A DNA stretch of 64,000 nt from Cyathus striatus (taxonomy: Eukaryota > Basidiomycota > Agaricomycetes > Agaricales > Nidulariaceae): positions 2,046,001 to 2,110,000 of the forward strand of contig JAOVFP010000021.1 in NCBI GenBank assembly GCA_025738555.1, given 5' to 3'. The notes under the pieces are model-generated. The model saw nothing but the letters and a program-made list of their open reading frames with translations, ran no database searches and was not told the origin of the DNA. The translations under genes and the position numbers were made by a program. How positions within the stretch are numbered: position 1 is the first letter of the stretch; the number at the start of each line of letters is the position of its first letter. Shown piece by piece: positions 24,656-35,621 of the stretch.

Positions 24656-25817
24656 TTGACGCGAGACTTATATAAATGCTAGCCTTGAGGCCAAGAGGCT
24701 AATAATCGTGCGTCGTTGTCGGAGCTGAGGTTCTTGTGACAAGCGATAATACGTAGTTGCTGCTCTAGAAAGCTCTCCATCAAGTGTTTACCGGATGGAA
24801 CAGAAACATGTGCGGGCCGGCGGCTCTTAGAATTGAACATCGAAAACGCAATCTTCTCAGTGTGATATTTAGAGCTGAGATAGTCACGCTACTGCGCTGA
24901 GAGCTTGAGTATTATAGTAATACTTGAGAACTGCATCATAGACTCCTAATACTTGTAAACTGGACGTTATGTGGCACCGAGAACACCTTTCCGCAGCGAC
25001 CCCTTGTCTTTCTCAAGGGCATGTACGGCCACAAAGTGAAACCAGGTTAATATACTTATAAAAATAGTGGTCGAAACGCTGGTTGGTCTTCGTATTGGCG
25101 CTGATGATGCATGTAAGAGCCTCCCCACTGGTGTCCGTGTGGTCGATTTGCGGAGTTCCTGGCTCCTTTTGCGTGATGTCAAGTTTACATAAATAAATGT
25201 GAGATGAAAATACGTGAGTAGGGTTTTCTAATGAAAGGAAGTCCGAACTTATCGTTGGAAACTTAGGGTGCAAGTACTATGCGACGGAAGAACTGCGACC
25301 CCGATAAGCCCAGCCCAAGTTCAGCCACACGCAGGGTCTTTGACAATTACATATTTTGTTTATTTCAAATGCCAACAGCAAATAAATAATATGTACTTAA
25401 GTATCACGTGCATCAGAAATTGATGAACTGGTCAGTTTTTCCCCAAGCCACAACTTCTATATTTGGAAGGACCGCAATCAACGGCACGGGGTCTGAGCTG
25501 GAACCTTTTTGTACTGAAAACTTCTTTTCCCATCGCTGACGACCTCGGCATCTTCCTCGACCTCGGCCCCTCTCAGCAAGGTAATTCACTTCCTTTGACG
25601 TCTTCGAAGCTCTGAGCAGTGTCGAGACTGACGTTTGCGCGCTTGTCTTTGCACTCGTGCTTCTCGAAGCGCTATGTCGCGATGCGAGCGCTCTCTCGGG
25701 AGAAATATCAGAAAGCCTGCCTGACTCGAGCTTTCTGTAGCACGACACTCAGACTGGGCGATGTAATTTGCTAACGTACATATTTTTTTTAGTCGCCTCC
25801 TGACCCGATACATCAAG
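24656..25817. other. divergent intergenic region upstream of RPS22
   Basis: About 1.2 kb. An Arg/Ser-rich minus frame at 25413-25748 lacks an ATG and has no recognised family; it is not called. The promoter of the ribosomal protein gene must lie at the right end. Confidence 0.4.
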
Positions 25818-26370
25818 ATGGTTCGCGTCTCTGTTTTGGTACGTCCTGGTCGTACTTTTCTTTTTTGGCTTTACTCAATCATTTTTTTTATCTATAGAAC
25901 GACTGCCTTAACAGCATTGTCAACGCTGAGCGCCGTGGTAAGCGCCAGGTGCTTGTTCGCCCCTCCAGCAAAGTCGTCATCAAGTTCTTGACCGTCATGC
26001 AGAAGCACGGTACGTTAATTTTATCTTATCATATCAGCAAGTACTTACATATTTTAGGATATATCGGTGAATTCGAGATCATCGACGACCATCGTTCCGG
26101 CAAGATCGTCATTCAGCTTAACGGTCGCCTCAACAAGGCCGGTGTCATCTCCCCCCGCTACAACATCCAAGTCGGACAGATTGAGAACTGGGTCAACTTG
26201 CTCCTCCCCGCTCGTAGCTTCGGTATTATCATCTTGGTGAGCTTTCATTTCTTCTTTTTCCTTTGTACATCGTCCTGATGGATCAATAGACCACTTCTTC
26301 CGGCATCCTCGACCACGAGGAGGCTCGTCGCAAGAACATCGGAGGAAAGATCCTCGGCTACTGCTACTAG
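25818..26370 (+). CDS. RPS22: 40S ribosomal protein uS8 (RPS22/RPS15a)
   Basis: Exons 25818-25838, 25898-26009, 26058-26236 and 26290-26370 encode exactly 130 aa, the usual eukaryotic uS8 length. The protein begins [20 protein letters not shown], has [20 protein letters not shown] in the middle and ends [10 protein letters not shown], all hallmarks of S15a/S22. It is a component of the small ribosomal subunit that binds 18S rRNA in the platform. The introns are GT-AG, 49-59 nt, with pyrimidine-rich acceptors. The 7-codon first exon is typical of ribosomal protein genes. Codon use is strongly biased to C-ending codons compared with the neighbours, as expected for high expression. Confidence 0.98.
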
Positions 26371-27654
26371 ACAGTTAGACAACTGTCCACATATTAGAAC
26401 GCGTTGGACGCTGATAGATCTACCTGAAAGGCCCCCTGTATATACCCCATATGTATTAAAAACTATGGTACGATACATGGTTCCTAGCCAGCCTGAATAC
26501 ACAAAACACTCTTTACCACAAACACTAGCTTGAGGTCTACTCTGTCACGATGTAACTTATGAACTTTTGCATAGCCATCTGTAAGTCCCAGATAAGCGAG
26601 GACAAGCGCTGGAGAGGTAATGAATATTCTACCCGTTGATAACGGCTTTCTGAAGGCTAGGCGCAATGCCGCTGCATTAGCGAACTGTGTTCGGTCACTC
26701 GGTGGAGCCGGTCATCATTCAAAACTTCAAGCTTCAAATTCAATTATATTCCCAAGTACTTGCTTTACCAAAAGTAACTATTGTGTCGCGATTATTTCAA
26801 CTTTCCCGGCGGCTGGCTTCCGTTGAACACTACCCCGGCGTTATTTAAGTTCAATGGTGTTCTCGGGACGTTTCAATATGACTGATGGCACCGATAACCT
26901 AGAACGTATGTGTGGAGTCCTGCCGCTGAGGGCTGTTAGACTTAGGAGGGTTATGACTGATGCTTACTGTTTCATTAGCGGCGGCCTGAGTCAAGCCGGA
27001 AGCTCGAGATATTGTTCTTTTCTTTAAAGACAAGCATAGTTGAGCTACACGCGGATAGATCAATCCACAGCACCGCCGCCTGCAAAGAAGGGATTAAATG
27101 ATTTTCGGAAGAATGGATAATTATTGGCTTGTAGCTGCCTACATTGCCTTCATAATGGTGCTAATATTGTAGTCGGTTCCTCAGTTCAGGGTAGTGAGTT
27201 AGCTCGGCTGTAGTTGCTTGCGTTCAATACGACAGCTACTTGGGCAAATCATAAACGTTGAGGGAACTCTGCTTCATAAATTTCTCTCGCTGGTTACACA
27301 TCATTGCCTCCTCGAACGTCAAAATTATCTGAATCCATTTTAAGTTGAGAAGTGATAGAGATACGCGAGGCTTATGTAGCCAAACGGATGTTCTCGGTAC
27401 CATACATAGCAGTAGGCAGGTCACTGCTCAGCGGTCATCGATCATCTGTCGAGAGTCATTAGTAGGGCTTGATATCAGTTAAGTACGTAGAATTGAAAGT
27501 AGGAGCCATCTGGTACTCATCACAAAGTGAGGTGTCCGTGTTGTCAATAAAATTTATACTGTATCAGTTTAATAATATTTATGGACCTTCTTCCTATTCG
27601 ACTCTGCTTCTCTAATTGCTATTGGAGGGTTGTAATAGTAAGAGTTGCGAAAGA
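26371..27654. other. intergenic region, no gene recognised
   Basis: A TATA-like ttatttaag near 26840 followed by ATGACTGATGGC with a GT donor looks like a gene start, but no coding continuation was found. The remainder holds only short frames. Confidence 0.35.
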
Positions 27655-28020
27655 TTAAGTGGTTATAGTCGTAGTTAATGTCATAGTTGGATTGACAGGA
27701 GTTGCCGTGCCAGATGTTGCCGTGCAGGCGCAATACGAGCAACCATTGCTTGTAGTTGTCCAAGCTACTGCACTTCTTGCGTTGCAAGAGATTGAACAAT
27801 CCACGACTGTTGAACAATGCTGGCGCTGGCTATACCCTGGTCGGAAGACGGTGTCAAAATGTGGAATATACATTGACGTAGATTAAGTTATAGTTGCTGA
27901 GCCACACGCAAGTAGACTTGAATGTAACGTATGAGTTTTATGAGGAGTTGTTCTGAGATATTACGTACCCTGAAGTACAAACAGCAGCACCGGTCCAACC
28001 AGTAACACTTGTAGCGGTAG
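27655..28020 (-). pseudogene. degenerate paralogue of the CBM1/Cys-rich protein
   Basis: On the minus strand the fragment shows a decayed CBM1 piece (GWTGAAVCTSG, upstream near 27970-28017). It then has GYSQRQHC, where the family Cys after YSQ is Arg, and one Cys-rich unit (SCNARSAVAWTTTSNGCSYC) that closely matches the first repeat of the gene at 28685-29676. The signal peptide exon and the central CBM1 exon are not recognisable. It lies in tandem with the intact copy, same strand, so it most likely arose by local duplication. Confidence 0.7.
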
Positions 28021-28684
28021 GATTAACTAACCATGCCAGAAGTAAATAACAGATATAACCTGCGCTGTCCGTGCAGCGGTACGGTGGGGCTAGGCAGGGG
28101 GTCGTTATACGAGATCCAGCCTGTACGACTAGGGAAATGATATGGGTTGCTTTAGTTCCTAGCGTGACAGTGTTGAAACTTGAAAGACGGGATGAACCCC
28201 ACTTACGACTCTTTCCATAGGCAATACCTATGAAGGGCGAAAGAAAGGCAAGGAAAGAAATCGTTTCCTCGTAAAAGCTGGTCAGATTTTCTACTTGTTA
28301 TACGCTTTATTACCCAGAGTCTTGGAAATCAGAAGAATAATATTATAATAACTTGTGTTTAAATCTCCGAGACATAGTCATATGACTACCCTCGAGGCTC
28401 GGGATTGTGGGATGGTCTATGAAGCAACCGGAAAGGCTGGAATGTGTCACTTCGGCTAGTTTACACATAACCAATAGAGTTAATAGAGGCCCGAACCCGG
28501 ACATTCCTCGCTTTTAGACTTTGAACCACATTTCGCTGAGTCTAACTTGTTTATCATTTCCACCGAACACAAACGAAGATGAAGATGAATTGGGATCAAT
28601 GATAGAAACATGCATCTTTCTAGCAACGAGGGACTATGAACAGGTATCCGATATCCATCTTCGAGTCCCTATAAAACAGCCGCA
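28021..28684. other. spacer between CBM1 gene and its pseudogene
   Basis: No gene is recognised. It probably includes remains of the upstream part of the pseudogene and the 3' region of the intact gene. Confidence 0.35.
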
Positions 28685-29676
28685 TTACATCTGAGGAGGT
28701 GCAGTAAGTGCAGGCGTTGGAACAGCCTTCGTCGAAGTAGAAGAACCCTCCGTTGGTTTTGAACTGATAGAACTACTTGCAGTGCAATAACAGGAGTTAC
28801 ATCCGTTCGTCAATGTTGTCCGTATCTCTGTGCTTCCGGGACTACAGAAGCAATCGGTAATGGGACATTGGGTCGCAGTCGCAGTTGGATATGGAGCACA
28901 AGTGCACGTGGAACACGCTGTCCCCTTAGCGGTTTGTGTGGCGTATGAGCCGGAAGGGCATGAAGGACACGAGTATGTGGGGCATGAGACGGTGGTAATT
29001 GTAGTTGTTGCAGTGCAGAAACATCGCGAGCAGCCACCAACTGTAGAAGTCCAGGCTACTGTGCTTCCTGGATTACAATAGAAGCAGTCCACAGTGGGAC
29101 ACGGGAAATTGGAAGTCGGTACAGTTGAAGTAGAGATCGTTGGCGTAACTTTCTGACATTGGCTATACCCTGGAAGGTCGAAGACATTTAATGCGATATG
29201 CATTAAAGTAAAAAACTACTTACATTCGTTGATAGACACGCATGCGGTCCTGAAAGTCCTGTTTTAGTCTAAATCAAAAATCATGTAACAAGACTTACCC
29301 AGAAGTACACGTAGTTGTGCCGAGCCATCCAATACCACCGCCTGTTAGATATGATTCAGCGGTGAAAGTGTAATATCGTGTGAGAATGACGTGCATTGTC
29401 CCCACTCCGGCGCAAGCGTTGTAGTCGGCTCGGGATAATAAGTTTTCACTGTAGTGGTTTGCGATGTTATGGCTAAGTAAACGATCATACAGTAAGCTGA
29501 TATGCTTTTCTACTTCCTCATTTGTTGCGTTTACATACTGTCAAAATTTAGAGCATTAACATTAACTGAAGAAGTTGAGTACTAGTGCGAGACGGGCGAT
29601 GAGAGTAAGTAAACTTACGGTAATTGGAAGATGTAAAGCTTGAAAGAAGCAACAAAACAGCCGTGAAAAGAAGCAT
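28685..29676 (-). CDS. secreted CBM1 protein with three Cys-rich repeats
   Basis: Five exons (29619-29676, 29395-29472, 29299-29341, 29224-29249, 28685-29169) give 229 aa. Residues 1-18 (MLLFTAVLLLLSSFTSS) are a signal peptide. A Thr/Pro linker follows, then a textbook fungal cellulose-binding domain from PEWGQCGGIGWLGTTTC to INEWYSQCQK with four cysteines and the aromatic residues W, W, Y. The remainder holds three tandem units of about 38 aa with the pattern C-x4-C-x2-C-x(12-14)-C-x2-C-x-C (one spacing shortened in unit 3) and a Ser/Thr/Pro tail. CBM1 binds crystalline cellulose or chitin-like surfaces; no catalytic domain is present. Intron 2 needs a GC-AG donor (T|GCACGT) to give the canonical QCGG. 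The Cys-rich unit family is unknown to me. Confidence 0.85.
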
Positions 29677-30944
29677 TTCGTCGAAACCTGAATCGTTGAA
29701 AAGACAGATCCTGTACCTGATTATATACGCTTCCTATTTAACATCTTCAGTAAAAGACCGAGCAGGATGTGTCCGCTCTTGGAGGCTCAGGGGCCTTGGG
29801 TCCACTCTAAATCTCCGAGAGAGCAGCTGAGAACAGTCACACGATCACAAATGGGCTTGGGAGGCCGTTGGATAGCTGCTGTCATAAAGGCTAACATACC
29901 TATCACTGCTGCACGTTGCGCGTGCAGATAACAAGCAAATGAGCCCCAGCGTAGGCTCATGCTCGGGTGTTTCTCGGTTCAAAATGTTAGCCGTAAATAT
30001 GTGATGTATGAGAGGACTCATTTTACTACATAGGTTATGGCCTGGCTAATCGAAAGCTATGAGAGCATTGGATTCAGTATTATAGGATTGAGGTGCGCAC
30101 CACTCATTAAAGGGCATGTAATAATATATCCAGGCAATCAGGTATCACAGTCACCGGTCAGAGGATATACTATAGGATGAAAGACAACATGTCAACAATG
30201 CAGGTAATCCTGTCACTTTTGTCAGTGATGAATAGATGACATGTGATTCACCTAGAAGTTAACTGGAGAAAAACTGGATCCTGGTTTATAGACCTCGCAA
30301 TGATGGTTCTTTGTAGTGAGGAGATTTCAGTAAGTTCCAAGTAAGTACTAAATACGTTCAGTTCAACGAATCAACTTGGAATCAGCTGAAATTCAACATT
30401 TAATTCTCCGCTGATATGTATGTACGTAATTTATAAACAACGCCAAATAGTATCCTTGCTTGGTACCAAGATATCCATACATGCGCCAAGTAGTTCAAAG
30501 GGGCAGACCTGTGCACGAGGATGTCCGAATGAGTGATTCATCTCGACACTGCCAAACCAGAAATAACTTTTCAGGGTACGGCTTGAAGCTTGAACGTTTG
30601 AACTCTGATTATAATCTGCTGAACCTTATGACCAACTCAAGCCTCAGCAAGTGCCAAGAATCACTAGAAAATTTGGAGTACAGTAACTGAGTAATAAAAA
30701 CAACTCGTGTACTGACTAACACACTACATAGGCTAGGGCATCTATGAAGTGCAGTGCCACCAGAGTCCAGACACCAGTACTTAATACTTAGTTTATCTTC
30801 ATTCCGTTTGCACAGCAAACATAGCCACCGCACATCGTCCTTCAGAGTGAGTGCCTTGACAGTTGCTTGCATTCACTTCAGCCTCGCGTTTTTGATCAAT
30901 CATATGTATTGTATCGAAGCGGCCTATTTGAAAATTTCCCAAAA

Positions 30945-31169
30945 TCATAACATGCAACGTGGGCTGTTATAAACGCTGGCACAGAGCTTGTCTTGTAATC
31001 GAGTGTTCAGCAGAGTACTGATCTCTTGAAGCAGTCGATCCCGAGTATCCCGCCTCCACTCTCTTGCCTGTGAAACACTAGGGGTCTGCGGGAACGCCTC
31101 GCAGATATTTGCATTCTTGAACCATTCGAGATATTTCCGAAGAGAAATATGATACAAATCGTCAGCCAC
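30945..31169 (-). pseudogene. possible coding relic, unknown family
   Basis: The open frame of 74 codons has a protein-like composition (alternating charged and aliphatic residues, EWRRDTRDRLLQEISTLLN) but begins with GTG, not ATG. Nothing upstream supplies an obvious exon. Its 5' end abuts the promoter of the DUF6593 gene. It could be a single surviving exon of a lost gene or chance. Confidence 0.2.
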
Positions 31170-31176
31170 TCACAAG

Positions 31177-31185
31177 TATATATAA
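31177..31185 (+). promoter_or_regulatory. TATA box of the DUF6593 gene
   Basis: A tatatataa sequence lies about 90 bp upstream of the ATG at 31273, followed by a CT-rich stretch (31230-31272) typical of fungal transcription start regions. Confidence 0.6.
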
Positions 31186-31272
31186 TCTTGCGATTATGAC
31201 GCCAGCTTGACCTATTCAGTTATTGTAACCTCTCTCTCTCTCTTACACACGCACACTCTTAACTCTCTTTTG

Positions 31273-31995
31273 ATGTATACAAACCCATACGCGCAAGGAG
31301 GATGGACGACATCATCTACTAGCAGTAGCTGCAGTGGGTGGACTCAAGCGCCACCGTCCGTATTAGGAGCCCTACCCACTGTGACCAGAACTTCTAGAAA
31401 ATCCGGCTTCCAAACGTTTCATTTCACCTCTTTCAATCCGAATATTCTTAAATGTGTGGTTATCGGTCCTACCAAGGATTATATTGATGTTATAACGACT
31501 TCTGAAGCACCGGAATGTACCGTGCTAAAAAGGGCCAATGGTGAAGCTATTGCAATTGTCGAATGGTTTCGACGTCCTTTCGTTGAAGTTTGCGGAATTC
31601 TACCAAGAACAACAGCTGGACAGTTGCTAGGCCTTTCTCCGGACAGAAGGTACGTACTATCTACTTCCAACTGATTTATATTCAGCTTACAAAATCCGTA
31701 GCTCTATAACTATGGAGTTTCGAGGTAAAACTTATATCTGGGTTTCACCTCGGGCTAACAATTCGATCTGCGTAAGTTCCTAATCTCGCTTATTTCCTGT
31801 TCAGTCCTTCATGTTCTGGCTTTGTGTGTGTAGCTGTATAATATGACCTATAACCCTTCAGAAATAGTAGCAAGAGTGCTTATAGACTCCGGATCCGTAA
31901 CTCTTCAAATCACAAACGAAGCAATCTATTCTGGAATTACGGAAGTAACCATCGTCACAACAATACTTCTACTTTCAGGACGAAATTTTGAATAA
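31273..31995 (+). CDS. DUF6593-like protein, 3 exons
   Basis: Exons 31273-31649, 31702-31771 and 31834-31995 give 202 aa, beginning MYTNPYAQGGW. Conserved blocks are FHFTSFNPNILKCVVIGP, YIDVI, AIVEWFRRPFVEV, LSPDRR, TMEFRGKTYIWV and LYNMTYNPSEIVARVLI. An in-frame ATG 66 nt upstream lies within the CT-rich leader, so MYTN is the preferred start, also by comparison with the paralogue at 19458-20164. Intron positions and phases are identical between the two. The function of DUF6593 is unknown; proteins of this family are small, beta-rich and abundant in mushrooms. No lesion is seen. Confidence 0.85.
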
Positions 31996-33602
31996 CTATG
32001 AGTACTGCACTCATTAATGTTACTCAAAATGTTATATTTATCCATCAATGTATCCATACTTTAAACTCTGACTCCGACGTCTGTGACACTTTGTAGAGAT
32101 ATCACCTTGTATAGCTATCAGTGTATATATAGGTTTGAATTATGTTATACAGCATTGTTAGTAGAGTCTGCTGTAGCTTGTTATACGAACCGACGAATAC
32201 GGAGTCTTGTTCTGCAGTGTGACAAGCGAATTGACAAAGTTTAAAAGGGCTTACTACTCTTCCACCTCCTCCAACCATCTACCCTGAAACTCCTCCGGAT
32301 GCGCACTCCCGGTTATTACTCTAGACCTATATCACCTGATAACGGAATGAAAGGTGGGAGGAAGGAACTTAATGATAACTTATGTCACTGTGCACTGCTT
32401 CCTAATAAGACCAGAATTCACGTGACACAACCGAATTCAAATGATATCTGCTCGCGCTACTATGACCGTCGCATGTACGTTTCCGCCATTCTATTCCATG
32501 CAATCTACCTATGCTTATTATGTAGTCCGTGCTATTTTTTTATTTAAACCTGTACAATACATCGGTAACCGCCTCCCCAACATACTACTATACGTGTAGA
32601 CTGTCACACAATTTTTATCAGGGTTTTTAACGTATACTATAGCTGTAATTACAGTAAATGATACATCACATATTCCTGTCATTGGAGATGAAATGATGTA
32701 TCAACCCGCATTACAGTGTCTGTCAATGTTTTTCTAAACTCTGAACATACTCGGATACATATATATTTCCCCCGTCACACAAAACATATTCATTTCGACA
32801 GACGTATCTATTCCTAACTTCAATTTCTCACGAATTACCTCGGCCTGTGTACTACTTCTACATCCATAGTACCCCTGACATACTGTAGGCACATCGTAGT
32901 AGTGAACCCTGCTACACTCATCACAACTCCCAGAGTGCTGTAACGATGTACAAAGATCGATATTTGATATGAATATCCCGCTCACTCCTTCATCAATCCT
33001 TCACGATTCACTTCAGGCATGGTGTGTGATAAATGCATTTTCGAATTGTTTGCGATGGCAAATATAGAAACTGAACAACCTCGGATGATATGTCGTATTA
33101 CAGATGTCTCGGTGAGAATACATAGTTCAAATTCAGACGCTGTAGTCTCCCCGTGTCAAACTTGGACAAGGATCAAGGTATATATAATTGCTATACTTGT
33201 GTGTCATCGGGAGTGGGTGATAGGGTGTATTATATCTAATTCTAACAGAAGTTGGCATGCGCGTGGGAGATAGTAATTCCACACTACTGCATGCTTTCGT
33301 CTTGGCTACTTGAGTGGACGGCGAGAGACACTGTGAGTGCGGTGTACATGGTAGTACAAATCCCATACTTCATCTTGTCTATCACAGCTCTACTCTTTCG
33401 TAGTTGAGAGCATAACGAAATATTGAATGCCTAACTGCATCAACATCATCATCTAAATTTCCTTGACAGTTGTAATATCCACTATCTCGGGTGCGCCATC
33501 CTTCAAAGATTATTTGATCGACACGTCGATACATTATACATTACAAGATAAGTACACACCGAACACACTTCTTACTATACCACTTCACTGACTACCTTAA
33601 AC
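31996..33602. other. intergenic region, no gene recognised
   Basis: Only short frames. A Cys-containing minus frame at 32734-32985 has no ATG-led continuation or family match that I can see. Confidence 0.4.
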
Positions 33603-35080
33603 ATGTCTACTGCTGGGATGTTACCTGGGATGTCTGAGTCCCCTGCCGAAATTTTTGTACTAGTAAAGGAGGCATTAAAATACTCACAAGCTCTTGGTGT
33701 ATGTCTTAGTTCACTATTCTCTCCTCTTACACCCCCTGATTCATCACACTAGTTCGTTACTGGTAATTATACCCCTACATCGTCGCATCTCGTTCCTGAA
33801 CTACATCTTTGCTTAGCGGCCAACTTGGCGTTACTAGTAAGTCTATCTTATTTCTATGAATTAGCATTATAGTCTTAGTTTACTTTGCGAAGGTCTATGA
33901 TGTCTGCATAACTCTTGACACCGAAATTGAATTCATCTGGAAATCACCTTGGAACAGCATGAAAGTAATATATCTTGTCACCAGATATGCGATATTTGTG
34001 GATTCTATCATGGAGTTATTCGGTAAGTCGTACATATTATTTCTCTGCTGTACATATATCTTACCAAAATTTTGTCTGGTATGGAATTTAGCAGTCGCAC
34101 TGCCCACGCCATCGGAGCATACTTGCCTGCGTATCTCCCAGGGCCTCCAAGGTGATTTGACCTTGTTTCACATACCGTTTTCTGACTAGCCTGGCATAGT
34201 GATCTACACGTTAGGAATAGCTATCGGTGACTGTATGTTGTGGGCCATAGTGTCATCATTTATGAATATCTGAACAATTTTTAGTGATTTTAACCACGCG
34301 GGCTTGGGCCTTTTGGCAGACAACAAAACATATCACTATCATGTTATCTTTGTTTTGGGCAATTACCTGGACTGCTGAATTTGGACTTACTGCCTATAGC
34401 ATAACAACTTATCGATGTAGGTGTTATGATGACCTTCGAGTATATGTCTGACTTCTATACATGTAGTCGGTGTTCAAGAACTTGCTAAAGCAGTAAACTT
34501 GAAAGGATGCATACTCACCAGCAATAAACTCATAATTACACCCATCAACTTTGCTATCCTTCTAGCATATGATGGAGGTACTTGGTGATTTACTTGACAT
34601 ACATATTTTCAACAGTACTAACGTCGTCCCTAGTAATGACATTGATGATAATTATACCAACTTATCAATGTATGAAAAGTCAGTATTTCCTTTCTCTTAA
34701 CATATTGAATTTGTCTACATTTTAATTTGGCTTCAGTCGGAAATGGGGGGTTGATGTACACAATATTCAAAGATGGTCAGACTAATACTGTTCGAGGCAA
34801 AGATATAACTTCTAATTGGCTTGACAGGTCTTATATATTATATATGCATATTTGGTCAGTTAATCTCTAGTTTTACTATGCTGATAATCTTATAGCATAT
34901 TTATAGCAAGCTCATTGGCCAACTTGATTGTAGTTTCGAGAGTTACAGTACGTGATCAATCTAAAATTTTAAATGCTTGATGGTCTTACAATGAAGGATA
35001 TGTAGCCAGGCTTCAAAGGGATCATTGTTTCGTGTGTATTGTTCATTGTACTTCAGGAAATTTTATTACTGACACACTGA
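33603..35080 (+). CDS. DUF6533 membrane protein, 12 exons
   Basis: Twelve exons (33603-33698, 33753-33836, 33893-34022, 34092-34151, 34200-34232, 34285-34416, 34467-34577, 34634-34678, 34737-34775, 34828-34854, 34907-34947, 35006-35080) give 290 aa. The diagnostic DUF6533 block is VYDVCITLDTEIEFIWKSPW followed by VIYLVTRYAIFVDS. Further transmembrane segments include IYTLGIAIGDLILTTRAWAFW and LFWAITWTAEFGLTAY. Late blocks are YTIFKDGLIYYICIFASSLAN. Intron 7 (34578-34633) contains a perfect TACTAAC branch point; a nearer acceptor at 34615 is also in frame but would make a 38-nt intron. Intron 2 ends at an unusual GCGAAG acceptor, chosen because it keeps the family text ALLVYD. This is a basidiomycete-specific family of unknown function. 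Exons as short as 27 nt make the model sensitive to small errors. Confidence 0.8.
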
Positions 35081-35621
35081 TAATCTGAAGATTTACAAGA
35101 ACCTTCCACTCCATACTTGCATGCCGATCCATTCTTCATGCCAAGCAACAGTCGCACAAGGACCTCCATGATGGTGTAGAATCTTGATATTCACACGAAA
35201 ATGGGAGCAGTATACTTAGCTTCATGCCTGAATTGATTTAATTTCACGTCCGAATAATTTTTACTATGGTTTCCATGGTTAGACGACGGTTTAGGTCGCT
35301 TTGCTTAATGGAATGAGTAAGTACATACTTGAAAGTCGAGTAAAATGTAAAGGAAGTTGGAAACAAATTGGAAATGAATTATTATAGAAGCAAGATACAA
35401 GCGCCGATTAAAACTTATGTAAATACGAGTTGTTGACTCATTTAGAAATTTCACACTTTGACACCTTCATCGATATCTCATCGACATAACTGAGCATCGT
35501 GCCGCTATCCTCGTGAGTACGCCTCTTTTAAATAACAAAATATTTGGTGAAGATTTTCTAGTGTATGTATTGATATGTTACGGTAGTGCGTTTGCATCTA
35601 ATGCCTGATATATATTACCAG
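35081..35621. other. intergenic region; may hide the first exon of the next gene
   Basis: No TATA box was found. The F-box gene downstream must start in this stretch, and a GTGAGT donor at about 35513 may end its first exon, but no ATG can be assigned. Confidence 0.35.

Larger units (their letters stand above)
29677..31272. other. intergenic region between CBM1 and DUF6593 genes
   Basis: A minus frame near 30948-31169 (text such as SLRKYLEWFKNANICEAFPQ and EWRRDTRDRLLQEIS) looks protein-like but has no ATG and no known family. It may be an exon or relic and is listed separately at low confidence. Confidence 0.35.

Noticed and set aside
25413..25748. Arg/Ser-rich 111-codon minus frame next to RPS22
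   Set aside because: No ATG start, no splice support, RG-rich part is explained by repetitive CTCGGC sequence.
26881..26990. Possible gene start ATGACTGATGGC with GTATGT donor
   Set aside because: All tested acceptors lead to early stops; no coding continuation found.
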